A DNA stretch of 64,000 bases from an uncultured Oscillibacter sp. (GCA_947365245.1 CANAWG010000001.1:186001-250000); one strand, 5' to 3'. Counted from the first letter of the stretch, positions 24,944-33,388 are shown. The notes: a model not told the origin generated them from the sequence alone. Program-made: numbers and translations.

Positions 24944-25882
24944 TCATTCCGCAGTGTGGGCGAAGCTGTCGAGAAACCGCCGGCGCGTCTCACTGTCCGC
25001 CGTGACGCCGCCCTGCCAGAGCGCCTCAACGACGGCGCCGTAGATGGCGGGGACATCCGCCAGGATCATATTGGCGGCGGACGCCGCCTTTTTCCGCACC
25101 GCCTCCGCGTAGTGGGGATAGGCCCGAAAGATGCCGCCGTTCATCACGACGGTGAACGCGCCGCCGAAGTGTTTCGCGGCGGCATAGGTCAGCTCCGCCA
25201 GCCGGGAGGAGCCGTCCTCCAAAAGGGAGAGGCTGACTGTGTCTCCGGCCGCCGCACATGCAAAGACCACATGGGCAAGGGAGGCGATAAAGGGCCGGCC
25301 CCCCTGGTAGATATCGGCGAACGCGCTTTTGAGATCCTTGTGAAGAGCCTCTGAAAAGCCCTCCGTCAAAAGCGTCGCCTCTCCCCTGCCGTCCAGATGA
25401 CGGTAGGCCTGCTTGAGGCCGTCCCGCGCCAGCTCAAAGCCGCTTCCGCCGGTGTCGATCAGATATCCCAGACCGCCGATGTGGACCAGCGGCTCTCCTT
25501 CAATCCGCGCAAACAGAGAGGACCCCGTTCCGCAGACCATGCCGCAGCCGTCCCTGTGACCCAGCATGCCGGAGATCATGTTGCAGCCGTCGTCCTCGGT
25601 GCGGATCAGCGGGATCTCCGTGCGGGCGCGGAGAAAGGGGTCCAGCCCGACGTCGATGCGGTCCAATCCGGCGATACCGCCGTACAGGGACACAGGGGTC
25701 TGCGGCGCGGAGGCCGAGAGCTCCCTGACCAGGGACAAGATCTGTTCTCTCACCGCCGGGATCCCGATATCCATCGGGTTGCAGCCCGGCTGTCTGCGCC
25801 TGCGGAGAACGCGGCCGGTCTCGTCGGTGAGTACCGCCTCTGTCTTGGTGCCGCCTGCGTCAATGCCGATGTAGTAGTCCAT
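24944..25882 (-). CDS. BadF/BadG/BcrA/BcrD ATPase family sugar-kinase-like protein (2)
   Basis: 312-aa member of the ASKHA fold family that includes N-acetylglucosamine kinase. DYYIGIDAGGTKTEAVLTDE is the first phosphate loop, CNPMDIG and SLYGGIAGLDRID follow, and GMVCGTGSSLF is the second phosphate loop, with GGLGYLIDTGGSGFELAR after it. ATG 25882 lies 1 nt after the stop of the preceding kinase, with GGAGGCGGG upstream. It is clearly related to the first kinase but strongly diverged, so the two may phosphorylate different desulfated products. It contains no radical-enzyme-activator Fe-S cysteines, so a kinase role is favoured. Confidence 0.87.
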   Translation of the reverse strand: MDYYIGIDAGGTKTEAVLTDETGRVLRRRRQPGCNPMDIGIPAVREQILSLVRELSASAPQTPVSLYGGIAGLDRIDVGLDPFLRARTEIPLIRTEDDGCNMISGMLGHRDGCGMVCGTGSSLFARIEGEPLVHIGGLGYLIDTGGSGFELARDGLKQAYRHLDGRGEATLLTEGFSEALHKDLKSAFADIYQGGRPFIASLAHVVFACAAAGDTVSLSLLEDGSSRLAELTYAAAKHFGGAFTVVMNGGIFRAYPHYAEAVRKKAASAANMILADVPAIYGAVVEALWQGGVTADSETRRRFLDSFAHTAE

Positions 25883-25883
25883 C

Positions 25884-26879
25884 TTACCCGCCTCCGTTTG
25901 TTTGTCTGACAGCCTCTCCCCCCGCATCGCCGACGGCTGTCAGGGCCCGAAGATCCCGGGTGAACGTATCCCGAAATCCGTCGGGGAGCTCCAGACCGCT
26001 GCGGTGCATCGCCTCCACCGCCCCGCCGAATACAGGGGGAGCGGATGCCAGAACCAGCTTCGCCTGCTCCGGGCATTTCAGCCGGATCCGCTCCAGATAG
26101 TCCGGGTAGGCGGTGACGATTCCGCCGCCGGCCACCACGGTAAACGCACCGCCGTCAAAGTGGGGCGCCGCCGCCCAGATCAGCTCGGAGAGCCTTGCGG
26201 CGCCGGTCTCAACGATATCATGGCAAACCCTGTCTCCCAGGCGCCGCCCCTCAAAGACCAGATGCGCCAGAGAGGCGAACCGGGCCCTGCCGCCGGCGTA
26301 CAGCGCCGGAAGCACGGAGAGCAGGGGGCCTCCGGTCTCCGCCTCCAGCAGCTCCGTCAGCACGGTGGCCGGTCCTCTTCCGTCGTGGGCGAGACACACG
26401 GCGCGCAGCGCCTCCCGTCCCAGAGAGTAGCCGCTGCCCAGGGTGTCCACGAGATATCCCCAGCCGCCCACATGGAAGATGTCCCGCTCCCGCTTCCTCC
26501 GAATCCATGTCCCGCAGCCCGTCCCGACAATCAGACAGCAGCCGTCCTCGCCGCGGACCAGCTCACTGGAGATCAGGTTCCGTCCGTCCGTCTCAATCGT
26601 GAAGTCTCCGGCGCCGAACATCCCGCGGACATCTTGGGGGAAAAAGTCCTCAAAATATACAAGACCGGCGACGCCGGCGTAGATGGCGCTCAGCTTCCCG
26701 GGGGCATGTCCGGCGGCGGAGCCAATGGCACGAAGCAGCCGCTTTCGGGACTCCTCCACGCCGATGTCCAGCGGATTCGTCCCGGGGTCGGACCGGCAGA
26801 ACAGGATCTGTCCGTCTTCCTGAAAGAGCACGGTGAGGGTCTTTGTCCCGCCGCCGTCGATTGCGATCATATAGCGCAT
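25884..26879 (-). CDS. BadF/BadG/BcrA/BcrD ATPase family sugar-kinase-like protein (1)
   Basis: 331-aa ASKHA-fold protein with MIAIDGGGTKTLTVLFQEDG (first phosphate loop), TNPLDIG, AIYAGVAGLVYF and CLIVGTGCGTWI (second phosphate loop), then GGWGYLVDTLGSGYSLGREA. These are the landmarks of the N-acetylglucosamine-kinase-like branch. ATG 26879 is placed 7 nt after GGGAGGT. It follows sulfatase D after 28 nt and is followed immediately by the second kinase. I infer it phosphorylates a desulfated (amino)sugar or polyol, giving the phosphate ester that the DeoR regulator may sense. Confidence 0.87.
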   Translation of the reverse strand: MRYMIAIDGGGTKTLTVLFQEDGQILFCRSDPGTNPLDIGVEESRKRLLRAIGSAAGHAPGKLSAIYAGVAGLVYFEDFFPQDVRGMFGAGDFTIETDGRNLISSELVRGEDGCCLIVGTGCGTWIRRKRERDIFHVGGWGYLVDTLGSGYSLGREALRAVCLAHDGRGPATVLTELLEAETGGPLLSVLPALYAGGRARFASLAHLVFEGRRLGDRVCHDIVETGAARLSELIWAAAPHFDGGAFTVVAGGGIVTAYPDYLERIRLKCPEQAKLVLASAPPVFGGAVEAMHRSGLELPDGFRDTFTRDLRALTAVGDAGGEAVRQTNGGG

Positions 26880-26907
26880 GCACATACCTCCCGTCCGGTC
26901 GTTTCCC

Positions 26908-28512
26908 TCAGGCGTGGCAGTACTGATCCGGAAACCGGCTGGCCGTACTCATCAGCAGGTGGAGCAGCTTGGCGCGGTATTCGTTCAGGAGCTCCGGATT
27001 CTGACCGTCCGCCAGGAGATTGACATTTTCCTCCGGGTCGTGTCTCCGGTCCGTCATCTCGTATTCGCCCCTCTGGTCCTGGCTGAACTTATAGTCCTCG
27101 TCCACATAGACCAGGGTGTAATCGTCGTTGGACAGATAGCCGTTCCGGTACTCGATCAAGCATTCCGTCCGGGTGCTGACGCCGGAGTAGGCCGGCAGCT
27201 GTGAAACGCCGTCGCAGCGGTAGGGCACGGGGACGCCCAGCAGCTCGCAGCAGGTGGGAAAGACATCCACAGAGGAGGCCAGAACCTGCGTCTCCGCGCC
27301 GCCGCGGCCCGGGGCCCGGATCAGCAGAGGCGTTTTCACGAGTCCGTCGTAGAAGAACGGTCCTTTCAGCCAGGTGCCATGGTCGCCCATCAGCTCCCCG
27401 TGGTCGGAGAGGAAGACAATGACCGTGTTCTCCAGCTCTCCGGACTCCTCCAGCGCCGCGAGGATTCTGCCCACCCCCTGGTCGATCAGGTCGATCATGG
27501 CGTAGGTGTTGCGGATGCGCTGGTCCCGCTCATGGGGGGAGACGGCACTGGGCGCTGATTTTGCCGCGTTGCTGTTTCCGTGGGTCTCAAGCCCCAGTCC
27601 CGCCAGGATTTTGGGGTCCATGAATGCGGCGATCATGTCCGCGCACTGTCCGCACCTGGCCATGTCCTCCGGAGGCATCCCCTCCATGGGCTGGAGCAGT
27701 CCCGCCCGGTGCCATACGCCGTACTTTTGGTAGCGGTAGCGCCTCGGGCGGTCGAGAAGCTCGTCATCCTCGCTGACAGGGAGCTTGACCGGCGCGTTTT
27801 GATAGCGCCTCGCCGTCTCCAGCGGAGGCTGGAACGGATGGTGCGGGTCCGGAAAGCTGGCGACCAGGAAGAACGGCTCTTCTCCGCCGGCATGCTCCCG
27901 GATATAGTCGGCACTGCGCTCTCCGATAAAGATGGAGTCATGCAGGCGCTCAGGCATGGTGGTCACGGGGCATGCGTCAAAGCCCTCCACCGCCTGGGCC
28001 GCCGCCCACTCATCCTTTCCGCCGTGCTCGTGATACCACTTGCCGTAATGGGCGATGGGCGCGGTGGAGTGTCCGACCGTCAGCTCCACATGCTGGTAGC
28101 CCCAGTAGGGGCCGTACCAGTCGATATTGTCGCCGGTCTCCCGCCAGAGCCGGTGGTCCTCCATGGAGATGCGGGGGGCGTTTTCTCCGCAGTCCGTGCA
28201 CTGGAAGTGGATCTTCCCGATGCTCGCCGTGGTGTAGCCGTTCACCGCCAGATGGTCCGCCAGAGTGGGGAGCGGATGCTCCAGCTGGCTGCCGTTGGTC
28301 CACTGGTTGTGGTTGTGGGGGTAGAGCCCCGTAAAGATGGACATCCGGTTGGGCATGCAGATGGGATTGTTGACAAAGCAGTTGTCAAAGCGCAGCGCCT
28401 GGGAGGCGATCCGGTCAATATTCGGCGTGCGGACCACATCGTTGCCGTAGCAGCCCAGGTAGTCGCTGCGCAGCTGGTCGCACATGATGATGACGAGATT
28501 TTGTTTTTTCAT
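26908..28512 (-). CDS. Sulfatase, Cys-type, cytoplasmic (sulfatase D)
   Basis: The longest sulfatase here, 534 aa. NLVIIMCDQLRSDYLGCYGN is at the N-terminus. The signature CMPNR lies in NPICMPNRMSIFTGLYPHNH. FLSDHGELMGDHGTWLKGPF holds later metal and Lys residues. There is no signal peptide. Its ATG overlaps the stop of tctA (ATGA), so it is translated with the transporter, which strongly suggests that it acts on the imported compound. Extra length relative to its neighbours lies mainly in the middle (residues ~130-320). Confidence 0.92.
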   Translation of the reverse strand: MKKQNLVIIMCDQLRSDYLGCYGNDVVRTPNIDRIASQALRFDNCFVNNPICMPNRMSIFTGLYPHNHNQWTNGSQLEHPLPTLADHLAVNGYTTASIGKIHFQCTDCGENAPRISMEDHRLWRETGDNIDWYGPYWGYQHVELTVGHSTAPIAHYGKWYHEHGGKDEWAAAQAVEGFDACPVTTMPERLHDSIFIGERSADYIREHAGGEEPFFLVASFPDPHHPFQPPLETARRYQNAPVKLPVSEDDELLDRPRRYRYQKYGVWHRAGLLQPMEGMPPEDMARCGQCADMIAAFMDPKILAGLGLETHGNSNAAKSAPSAVSPHERDQRIRNTYAMIDLIDQGVGRILAALEESGELENTVIVFLSDHGELMGDHGTWLKGPFFYDGLVKTPLLIRAPGRGGAETQVLASSVDVFPTCCELLGVPVPYRCDGVSQLPAYSGVSTRTECLIEYRNGYLSNDDYTLVYVDEDYKFSQDQRGEYEMTDRRHDPEENVNLLADGQNPELLNEYRAKLLHLLMSTASRFPDQYCHA

Positions 28513-29975
28513 GATTTGCGTCCCTGCCTTACTTTTTTGATGAGGGGCATACAGAGCATCACAAGGGAGATGAGAATAATCGCGAGACTGATGGGCCGGG
28601 TGAAAAAGATTGTGGGACCGCCGATCATCATACTGCGGCGCAGATTGACCTCCGCGATCTCACCCAGGACAAGGCCGATCACAAAGGGGGAAATCGGGAA
28701 GTTCAGACAGCGCAGAACGTAGCCGATCAGGCCGAAAGCGATCATCACAAAGACGTCAAACGTGGTGTTGGCGATGGCAAAGGAGCCCATGACTGTCGCC
28801 ACCACGATGCAGGGCAGCAGGACGATGATGGGGACCTTGGTGACGTTGACGAAGAGGCGGATGAAAAGCTGCCCCTGGAGGAACATAAAGATGTTGATGA
28901 CCAGCAGCCCCAGCATGATGGCCCAAACCCAGGTGGAGCCGTCGTTGAAGAGGGCGAAGCCGGGCGTGATGCCCTGCATCGTCAGCGCTCCCAGGAGAAC
29001 GGCAACAGCGGCGTCGCCCGGAATCCCCAGCGTCAGCAGGGGGATCAGCGTCGCGCCTGTGACGGCGTTGTTTCCGCTCTCCGGCGCGAGGATCCCCTCA
29101 ATGGAGCCGTGTCCGAACTCCTCCGGGTGCTTGGACATCCGCCTCGCCGTGTCATAGGAGAACATCGCCGACAGGGCGCCTCCCGTGCCGGGGACCGCGC
29201 CGATGATGATGCCGATGAGGGAGGACAGGGAGATGACCTTCCAGTGCTTGAGGATGTCCAGCGTGCGGAGATGGGATTTTTCAAATTTCGTGTCGATGGA
29301 TGTGATGTCATCTTTAGAGAGGCCGCGCAGCTTGATTAAAACCTCGCTGATGGCGAATACGCCCAGCATGACGGTCGCCTGGCGGAAACCGGCCAGCAGA
29401 TTTTGGCTGCCGAACGTAAAGCGGGAGGTGCCGTCCAGCATGGAGATGCCCACCGTGGACAGGGACATCCCGGCAAACGCCATGATAATGCCCTTGAAGA
29501 TATCCTTTCCGGAGATGCCGATCACACAGCAAACGCCGAAAAGACAGAGGGCGAAGTACTCCGGAGAGGCAATGTGATAGGCGATCTTCGCGATTTTCGG
29601 CGCGAAGAAAATCAGTGCGAAACAGCTGAGGATCCCGCCGGCGGTGGACCCCACCAGCGCCGCCTTCAGCGCGTCGCCCGCCCTGCCCCTCTGGGCCAGA
29701 GGGTAGCCGTCAAAGGTGGTGGCGGCGGCGTTTGGCGTCCCCGGAGTGTTGATCAGGATGGCGGTGATGGAACCGCCGTAGGTCGCGCCGCAGTAGGAGG
29801 CCAGCATCAGATACATGCCGGCCAGGGAATCCATGCCGAAGGTCAGCGGCAGCAGAATCGCAATGGCAAAAATGACGTTCAGGCCGGGCATTGCGCCGAT
29901 CACGGTGCCGGCGGCCATCCCGATATTCATCATGATGATATTCGGAAGCGTAAAGATCTCCCGCAGGACTTCCAT
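28509..29975 (-). CDS. Tripartite tricarboxylate transporter large permease TctA
   Basis: 488-aa permease with about twelve membrane spans. Family landmarks are GTVIGAMPGLNVIFAIAILL near the N-terminus, YGGSITAILINTPGTPNAAA and GAVPGTGGALSAMFSYD in the middle and GNNAVTGATLIPLLTLGIPG later. ATG 29975 is chosen; GTG 29981 is an alternative. TTT systems import carboxylates and some sugar acids driven by ion gradients and use a separate binding protein. All three parts are present here. Its fusion by overlap to a sulfatase suggests a sulfated substrate, which would be unusual for the family. Confidence 0.93.
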   Translation of the reverse strand: MEVLREIFTLPNIIMMNIGMAAGTVIGAMPGLNVIFAIAILLPLTFGMDSLAGMYLMLASYCGATYGGSITAILINTPGTPNAAATTFDGYPLAQRGRAGDALKAALVGSTAGGILSCFALIFFAPKIAKIAYHIASPEYFALCLFGVCCVIGISGKDIFKGIIMAFAGMSLSTVGISMLDGTSRFTFGSQNLLAGFRQATVMLGVFAISEVLIKLRGLSKDDITSIDTKFEKSHLRTLDILKHWKVISLSSLIGIIIGAVPGTGGALSAMFSYDTARRMSKHPEEFGHGSIEGILAPESGNNAVTGATLIPLLTLGIPGDAAVAVLLGALTMQGITPGFALFNDGSTWVWAIMLGLLVINIFMFLQGQLFIRLFVNVTKVPIIVLLPCIVVATVMGSFAIANTTFDVFVMIAFGLIGYVLRCLNFPISPFVIGLVLGEIAEVNLRRSMMIGGPTIFFTRPISLAIILISLVMLCMPLIKKVRQGRKS

Positions 29976-29999
29976 ACTCACTTCACCCTGCCTCCTTTC

Positions 30000-30488
30000 T
30001 CATCGAAGCGCAACTTTCAAAATGAATCTGAAAATCAGATACATCGCCGCCGCGAAAGAGTAGGCGGCCGCGTAGTATCTCCAGTTTTTACAGCGGAGCA
30101 GCAGCAAAAACGCAGGGATGAAGAGCGCCGTCGCCAGGAGAAAGCTGTATCCGCGCCAGCGGATCCCAGCAAAGTGAAAGATCAGCCCATAGACCAGCAC
30201 CACCAGAAAACCCAGGAGGGGCAGCAGCCTGCCGCGCAGGTCAGGCCTTTCGGGCTCTGTCTCCGAGGCGCTGTTTTGACGCGCTCTCCGGTAGCGGACA
30301 AGCGCCTCCAAAAAACCCGCGGCGGACGCGGCGAAAATCACCGCCATGGTGAATTTTGGAAATGTGCGGTTGGTAAAACCGGTGTTCGACGACAGCTTGA
30401 TCTGCGCCGGAATAAACACCAGATAAACGGCCGCGCTCAAAATCATAAAAACCAGCATCACGGCCATATCCTGCTTCGATTTCTTCAT
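30000..30488 (-). CDS. Tripartite tricarboxylate transporter small permease TctB
   Basis: 162-aa protein with four hydrophobic segments, the usual size and topology of TctB. A charged stretch (RYRRARQNSASETEPERPD) separates the two halves. ATG 30488 follows GAGGGGG, so the 9 codons upstream to 30515 are unlikely to be used. It lies between tctC and tctA, 24 nt from tctA. TctB sequences are poorly conserved, so the assignment relies on size, topology and context. Confidence 0.87.
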   Translation of the reverse strand: MKKSKQDMAVMLVFMILSAAVYLVFIPAQIKLSSNTGFTNRTFPKFTMAVIFAASAAGFLEALVRYRRARQNSASETEPERPDLRGRLLPLLGFLVVLVYGLIFHFAGIRWRGYSFLLATALFIPAFLLLLRCKNWRYYAAAYSFAAAMYLIFRFILKVALR

Positions 30489-30516
30489 GGAATCCCCCCT
30501 CGCAATGTGAGACAAA

Positions 30517-30551
30517 AAGGCAGTACATGGGCAATGCCCACATACTGCCTT
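30517..30551 (-). terminator. Attenuating hairpin between tctC and tctB
   Basis: Arms at 30517-30533 and 30535-30551 pair over 17 nt with two mismatches, and on the - strand the stem is followed by TTTTT. It lies just after the binding-protein gene, so it probably ends most transcripts there and lets a fraction continue into tctB-tctA and the enzymes. Confidence 0.7.
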
Positions 30552-30562
30552 AAAAGTCAGGC

Positions 30563-31591
30563 TTAGATCATACCCGTCTTTTCCATAACAGCCTTGTAAA
30601 CAGTGCCGGCGCTTTCCACAATGTCTGTGACTTCCTCCTCGGTCATCACCTCAAAGGTTCCGCCCTCCGGCAGGAAGCCCATAGTCACCAGATATTCCTG
30701 ATACTCCTGAGAGGCGATTGCCGCGCCCAGCTGCTCCTTGAGAAAATCGACAATTTCCTCCGGGGTATCAGCGCGGACGGCAATCCATTTCAGCCCGGTA
30801 ATCACGTGCAGGTCGTTGACGCCGTATTCGCTCAGTACGGGCACATCCGGCAGAATGGGGCAGGCCTCGGAGTCAAAGATTGCAACCACGTCCAGCTCGT
30901 CCAGGTGCTTGACGGCGTCGGTGGCGTCGGTGCAGGAGAAGAGCGCCTCACCGTTGAGCACAGCGGTAATCGCGCCGTTGGACCCGTCATAGACCATTTT
31001 TGTGCCCTTGTCCGTGCCCAACTGATCCAGCGCGGTGGCGGCGGCGATGTCCGCGTATCCGCCGGCGTTGGGCAGCGCATAGACAAACGGATTGGCCTTG
31101 ATATACTCCAGGAACTGATCGATGTCAGCCAGGTCGGACCCTTTCTTGACGCATATAGTGGCCTGGACACTGGGAGTCAGCATGGTCAAAAACCGGAAAT
31201 CTTCCAGCGAGTAGGACAGCTCCGCATTTAAAATGGGCTGTGAGATGCCGCAGGCGTTTGCCATGGTCAGCAGCGTAAGGCCGTCCGGATCGCGGGCCGC
31301 CGCCTCGGCGGTGCCCAGCGTCTGGTTTGCGCCGGCAATGTTTTCCACCACCACCGTGCCGAAAGTCAGCAGGTCCGCGCAGGCGCGGGTGGGCAGGTCT
31401 ACGGCGGCGCCGGCGGCCACCGGCGCGATCCAGGTCACGGTGTCGGAGGGATACCCGGACAGCTTGTCAACTGTCTCAGGCTGCGGCTCGCTGTCTTTCT
31501 CAGGCTCCTCTCCGGCCGGGGAACCACATGCGGCAAGTGCCACTGCCATGGTAAGCGCAAGGACCAGTGCCAGTAACTTTTTCATTTTCAT
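30563..31591 (-). CDS. Tripartite tricarboxylate transporter substrate-binding lipoprotein TctC
   Basis: 342-aa binding protein. The signal peptide has the lipobox LAAC (Cys22), giving a lipoprotein on the outer face of the membrane. The mature part shows the Bug/TctC fold: YPSDTVTWIAPVAAGAAVDL near residues 47-66, VVVENIAGANQTLGTAEAA, YALPNAGGYADIAAA and LGAAIASQEYQEYLVTMGF near the end. It is first in the operon behind a near-consensus promoter and is followed by an attenuating hairpin. The ligand is not known. TctC proteins usually bind carboxylates. Confidence 0.92.
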   Translation of the reverse strand: MKMKKLLALVLALTMAVALAACGSPAGEEPEKDSEPQPETVDKLSGYPSDTVTWIAPVAAGAAVDLPTRACADLLTFGTVVVENIAGANQTLGTAEAAARDPDGLTLLTMANACGISQPILNAELSYSLEDFRFLTMLTPSVQATICVKKGSDLADIDQFLEYIKANPFVYALPNAGGYADIAAATALDQLGTDKGTKMVYDGSNGAITAVLNGEALFSCTDATDAVKHLDELDVVAIFDSEACPILPDVPVLSEYGVNDLHVITGLKWIAVRADTPEEIVDFLKEQLGAAIASQEYQEYLVTMGFLPEGGTFEVMTEEEVTDIVESAGTVYKAVMEKTGMI

Positions 31592-31639
31592 CGCCCTTTC
31601 TCGAATTTTGTTTTAAAATACTATTTTGTAAAAAATAGA

Positions 31640-31647
31640 TTTCGTTT
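31640..31647. promoter_or_regulatory. TTTCGTTT box next to the tctC promoter
   Basis: TTTCGTTT (+ strand) begins 2 nt downstream of the tctC -10 element, at the expected transcription start. The same word in the other orientation lies at 31908-31915 beside the divergent promoter. Proposed operator of the DeoR regulator. Confidence 0.45.
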
Positions 31648-31649
31648 TG

Positions 31650-31678
31650 ATTATACAAGACCGTGAAAAAGAAGTCAA
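31650..31678 (-). promoter_or_regulatory. Promoter of the tctC-sulfatase C operon
   Basis: On the - strand TTGACT (31678-31673), a 17-nt spacer and TATAAT (31655-31650) give a near-consensus sigma-A promoter about 60 nt before the tctC start. Confidence 0.85.
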
Positions 31679-31870
31679 GAGAGAATTCGTCTTTTTCTGT
31701 CAAAGAATTGAATAAATCAGTGAAGTTTGTACAAATCACAGTGCAAACTTCCGACTATCTCGTGACAATTTCAACATTATTGAACGGAAAATTTCATAAT
31801 TAATGGTTTACCTCAGAAGAAAATCCGATTTTTCAGGACCCGTTTTCTCCTTGCTTTTGATATTTTTCTC

Positions 31871-31899
31871 TTGACTCCAACAAAAAAATGCGCTACGAT
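31871..31899 (+). promoter_or_regulatory. Promoter of the glycerol-1-phosphate-dehydrogenase-like gene
   Basis: TTGACT at 31871-31876, a 17-nt spacer and TACGAT at 31894-31899 form a good sigma-A promoter, about 64 nt before the start codon. Confidence 0.75.
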
Positions 31900-31902
31900 T
31901 TG

Positions 31903-31915
31903 TTTCGAAACGAAA
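31903..31915. promoter_or_regulatory. Palindrome TTTCGAAACGAAA, possible operator
   Basis: An inverted repeat TTTCG-AAA-CGAAA starting 3 nt after the -10 element, containing AAACGAAA as at the divergent promoter. Read on the - strand the region is CTTTGCTTTCGTTTCG, a run of TTTCG-like repeats such as some DeoR sugar regulators recognise. Confidence 0.45.
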
Positions 31916-31962
31916 GCAAAGTGGCGTGCCTTTGAAAAATCCGGAGAAGGAGACGAAAAGAG

Positions 31963-33324
31963 ATGAATATGCCAGCCGTTCCACAGGAGATATCCGCCTA
32001 TCTGGATATCCCCCTCACCTGTTCCTGCGGTCATGAGCATTATGCCCCGCTCAAGCGTGTCAGTATCCGCAGCGGGGCGCTGCATGATCTCCCAAAGTTT
32101 GCCGGAGAGCTGGGGTTCCGTAGCCCCTACCTGATCTGCGACGCGGTCACCTATGAGATTGCCGGGAGGCGCTGCATGGAAATCTTGAAAGCGGCGGGAA
32201 TCCCCGCCGCGGTGAGAGTTCTGGAGCATACCGGCTTTGACGAGGCCACCGTGGGGGAGCTTCTCTTTTATATGCCCCGGAGCTGTGATCTGATGGTGGC
32301 GGTGGGGACCGGGGCCGTCAACGACATGACGCGCTTTTTGAGCTTCCGGATGGGGCGGCCTTTCTTTACGGTCGCCACCGCGGCGCCGATGGACGGCTTT
32401 GCCTCGGCGCTGGCCGTATTGAATATCGGCCACCTGAAGACCTCTGTCGACGCGCAGACTCCCGCCGCCATCATCGGTGACCTGGAGATTCTGAAGAACG
32501 CGCCGTATCCGATGATCGCCGCCGGCCTGGGCGACCTCCTGGGAAAGTTCACCTGCCTCTGTGACTGGAAGCTGTCCCGGATCATCAATCAGGAGCACTA
32601 CTGCGGTCACATCGCGGAGCTGGTGGAGGCCTGTGTCCGGCAGGTACTGGATCAGGCCGGGCAGGTCAGGGAGCGGGAGCCGAAGGTCCTGGGAAAAATT
32701 ATGGAGGGACTGGTGCTGGCAGGAGTTGCCATGAGCCTCTACGGGAGTTCCCGCCCCGCCTCCGGCTGCGAGCACCATATCTCCCACTACTGGGAGATGA
32801 TGCTGGAGCAGGCGGGGCGGCAGCCGATCCCCCACGGGGCGCAGGTCGGCGTGGGCACGGTTCTGATCCTCAAGCTGACGGAGGCGCTCCAGCGGACGGC
32901 CGTGGATTTTGACGCGGCCCGGGCCGCTGCCCGCGCGTACCGTTCCCAGGTATGGGAGGCGGAGATCCTCGGCGCATACGGGGCCGCCGCTCCGGGGATC
33001 ATTGACCTGGAGCGGAAGACGGGGAAAAATGACACAGAGGGACGTCTCAGGCGGATCGACGCCATGGAGATCCACTGGGGGGAGATTCTGCCGCTGCTGG
33101 CCGCTCTCCCCCGGTCCGAGGACCTGGCCGCGATCCTGCACTCGCTGGGCGCTCCCGCCTCGCCGGCGGAGATTGGGATTGATGCGGAACTTCTGCGAAC
33201 AACGCTCCTCTATTGCAAGGAGGTCCGCCCGCGCTATACGATCCTCCAGATGCTGTGGGATCTAGACGTACTCGCCCCCCTCGTTGACGCGCTGGTAAAG
33301 GCGGAGGGAGATCTGGCCTCGTAA
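31963..33324 (+). CDS. sn-Glycerol-1-phosphate dehydrogenase-like protein (EgsA/AraM family)
   Basis: 453-aa NAD(P)- and metal-dependent dehydrogenase of the iron-containing alcohol dehydrogenase superfamily. The nucleotide loop is AVGTGAVNDMTRF, followed by VATAAPMDGFAS. Metal ligands are likely the Asp in AGLGDLLGKF, the His in SGCEHHISHYWE and the His in PHGAQVGVGT. In Bacillus, AraM makes glycerol 1-phosphate for minor lipids. Here the gene is inside a sulfatase locus, divergent from the transporter operon and sharing an operator-like box. That suggests oxidation or reduction of a sugar- or polyol-phosphate made by the kinases. The C-terminal ~100 residues extend beyond the metal site, as in AraM. 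Confidence 0.87.
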   Translation: MNMPAVPQEISAYLDIPLTCSCGHEHYAPLKRVSIRSGALHDLPKFAGELGFRSPYLICDAVTYEIAGRRCMEILKAAGIPAAVRVLEHTGFDEATVGELLFYMPRSCDLMVAVGTGAVNDMTRFLSFRMGRPFFTVATAAPMDGFASALAVLNIGHLKTSVDAQTPAAIIGDLEILKNAPYPMIAAGLGDLLGKFTCLCDWKLSRIINQEHYCGHIAELVEACVRQVLDQAGQVREREPKVLGKIMEGLVLAGVAMSLYGSSRPASGCEHHISHYWEMMLEQAGRQPIPHGAQVGVGTVLILKLTEALQRTAVDFDAARAAARAYRSQVWEAEILGAYGAAAPGIIDLERKTGKNDTEGRLRRIDAMEIHWGEILPLLAALPRSEDLAAILHSLGAPASPAEIGIDAELLRTTLLYCKEVRPRYTILQMLWDLDVLAPLVDALVKAEGDLAS

Positions 33325-33359
33325 GCGGCGTTTTTTGGGGAGGAACACTCGGCAATTCC

Positions 33360-33388
33360 TTGCCAGTACGCAGATTTTGTACTATAAT
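33360..33388 (+). promoter_or_regulatory. Promoter of the sulfatase maturase gene
   Basis: TTGCCA at 33360-33365, 17 nt, then TATAAT at 33383-33388, about 82 nt before the maturase ATG. It lies in the 146-nt gap after the dehydrogenase gene, so the maturase can be expressed on its own. Confidence 0.7.

Larger units (their letters stand above)
31592..31962. other. AT-rich divergent control region
   Basis: 371 nt without a gene between tctC and the glycerol-1-phosphate-dehydrogenase-like gene. It is much richer in A and T than the flanking genes. It holds the two divergent promoters and two TTTCGTTT boxes listed separately. The central part (31690-31860) holds no feature I can name. Confidence 0.7.
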
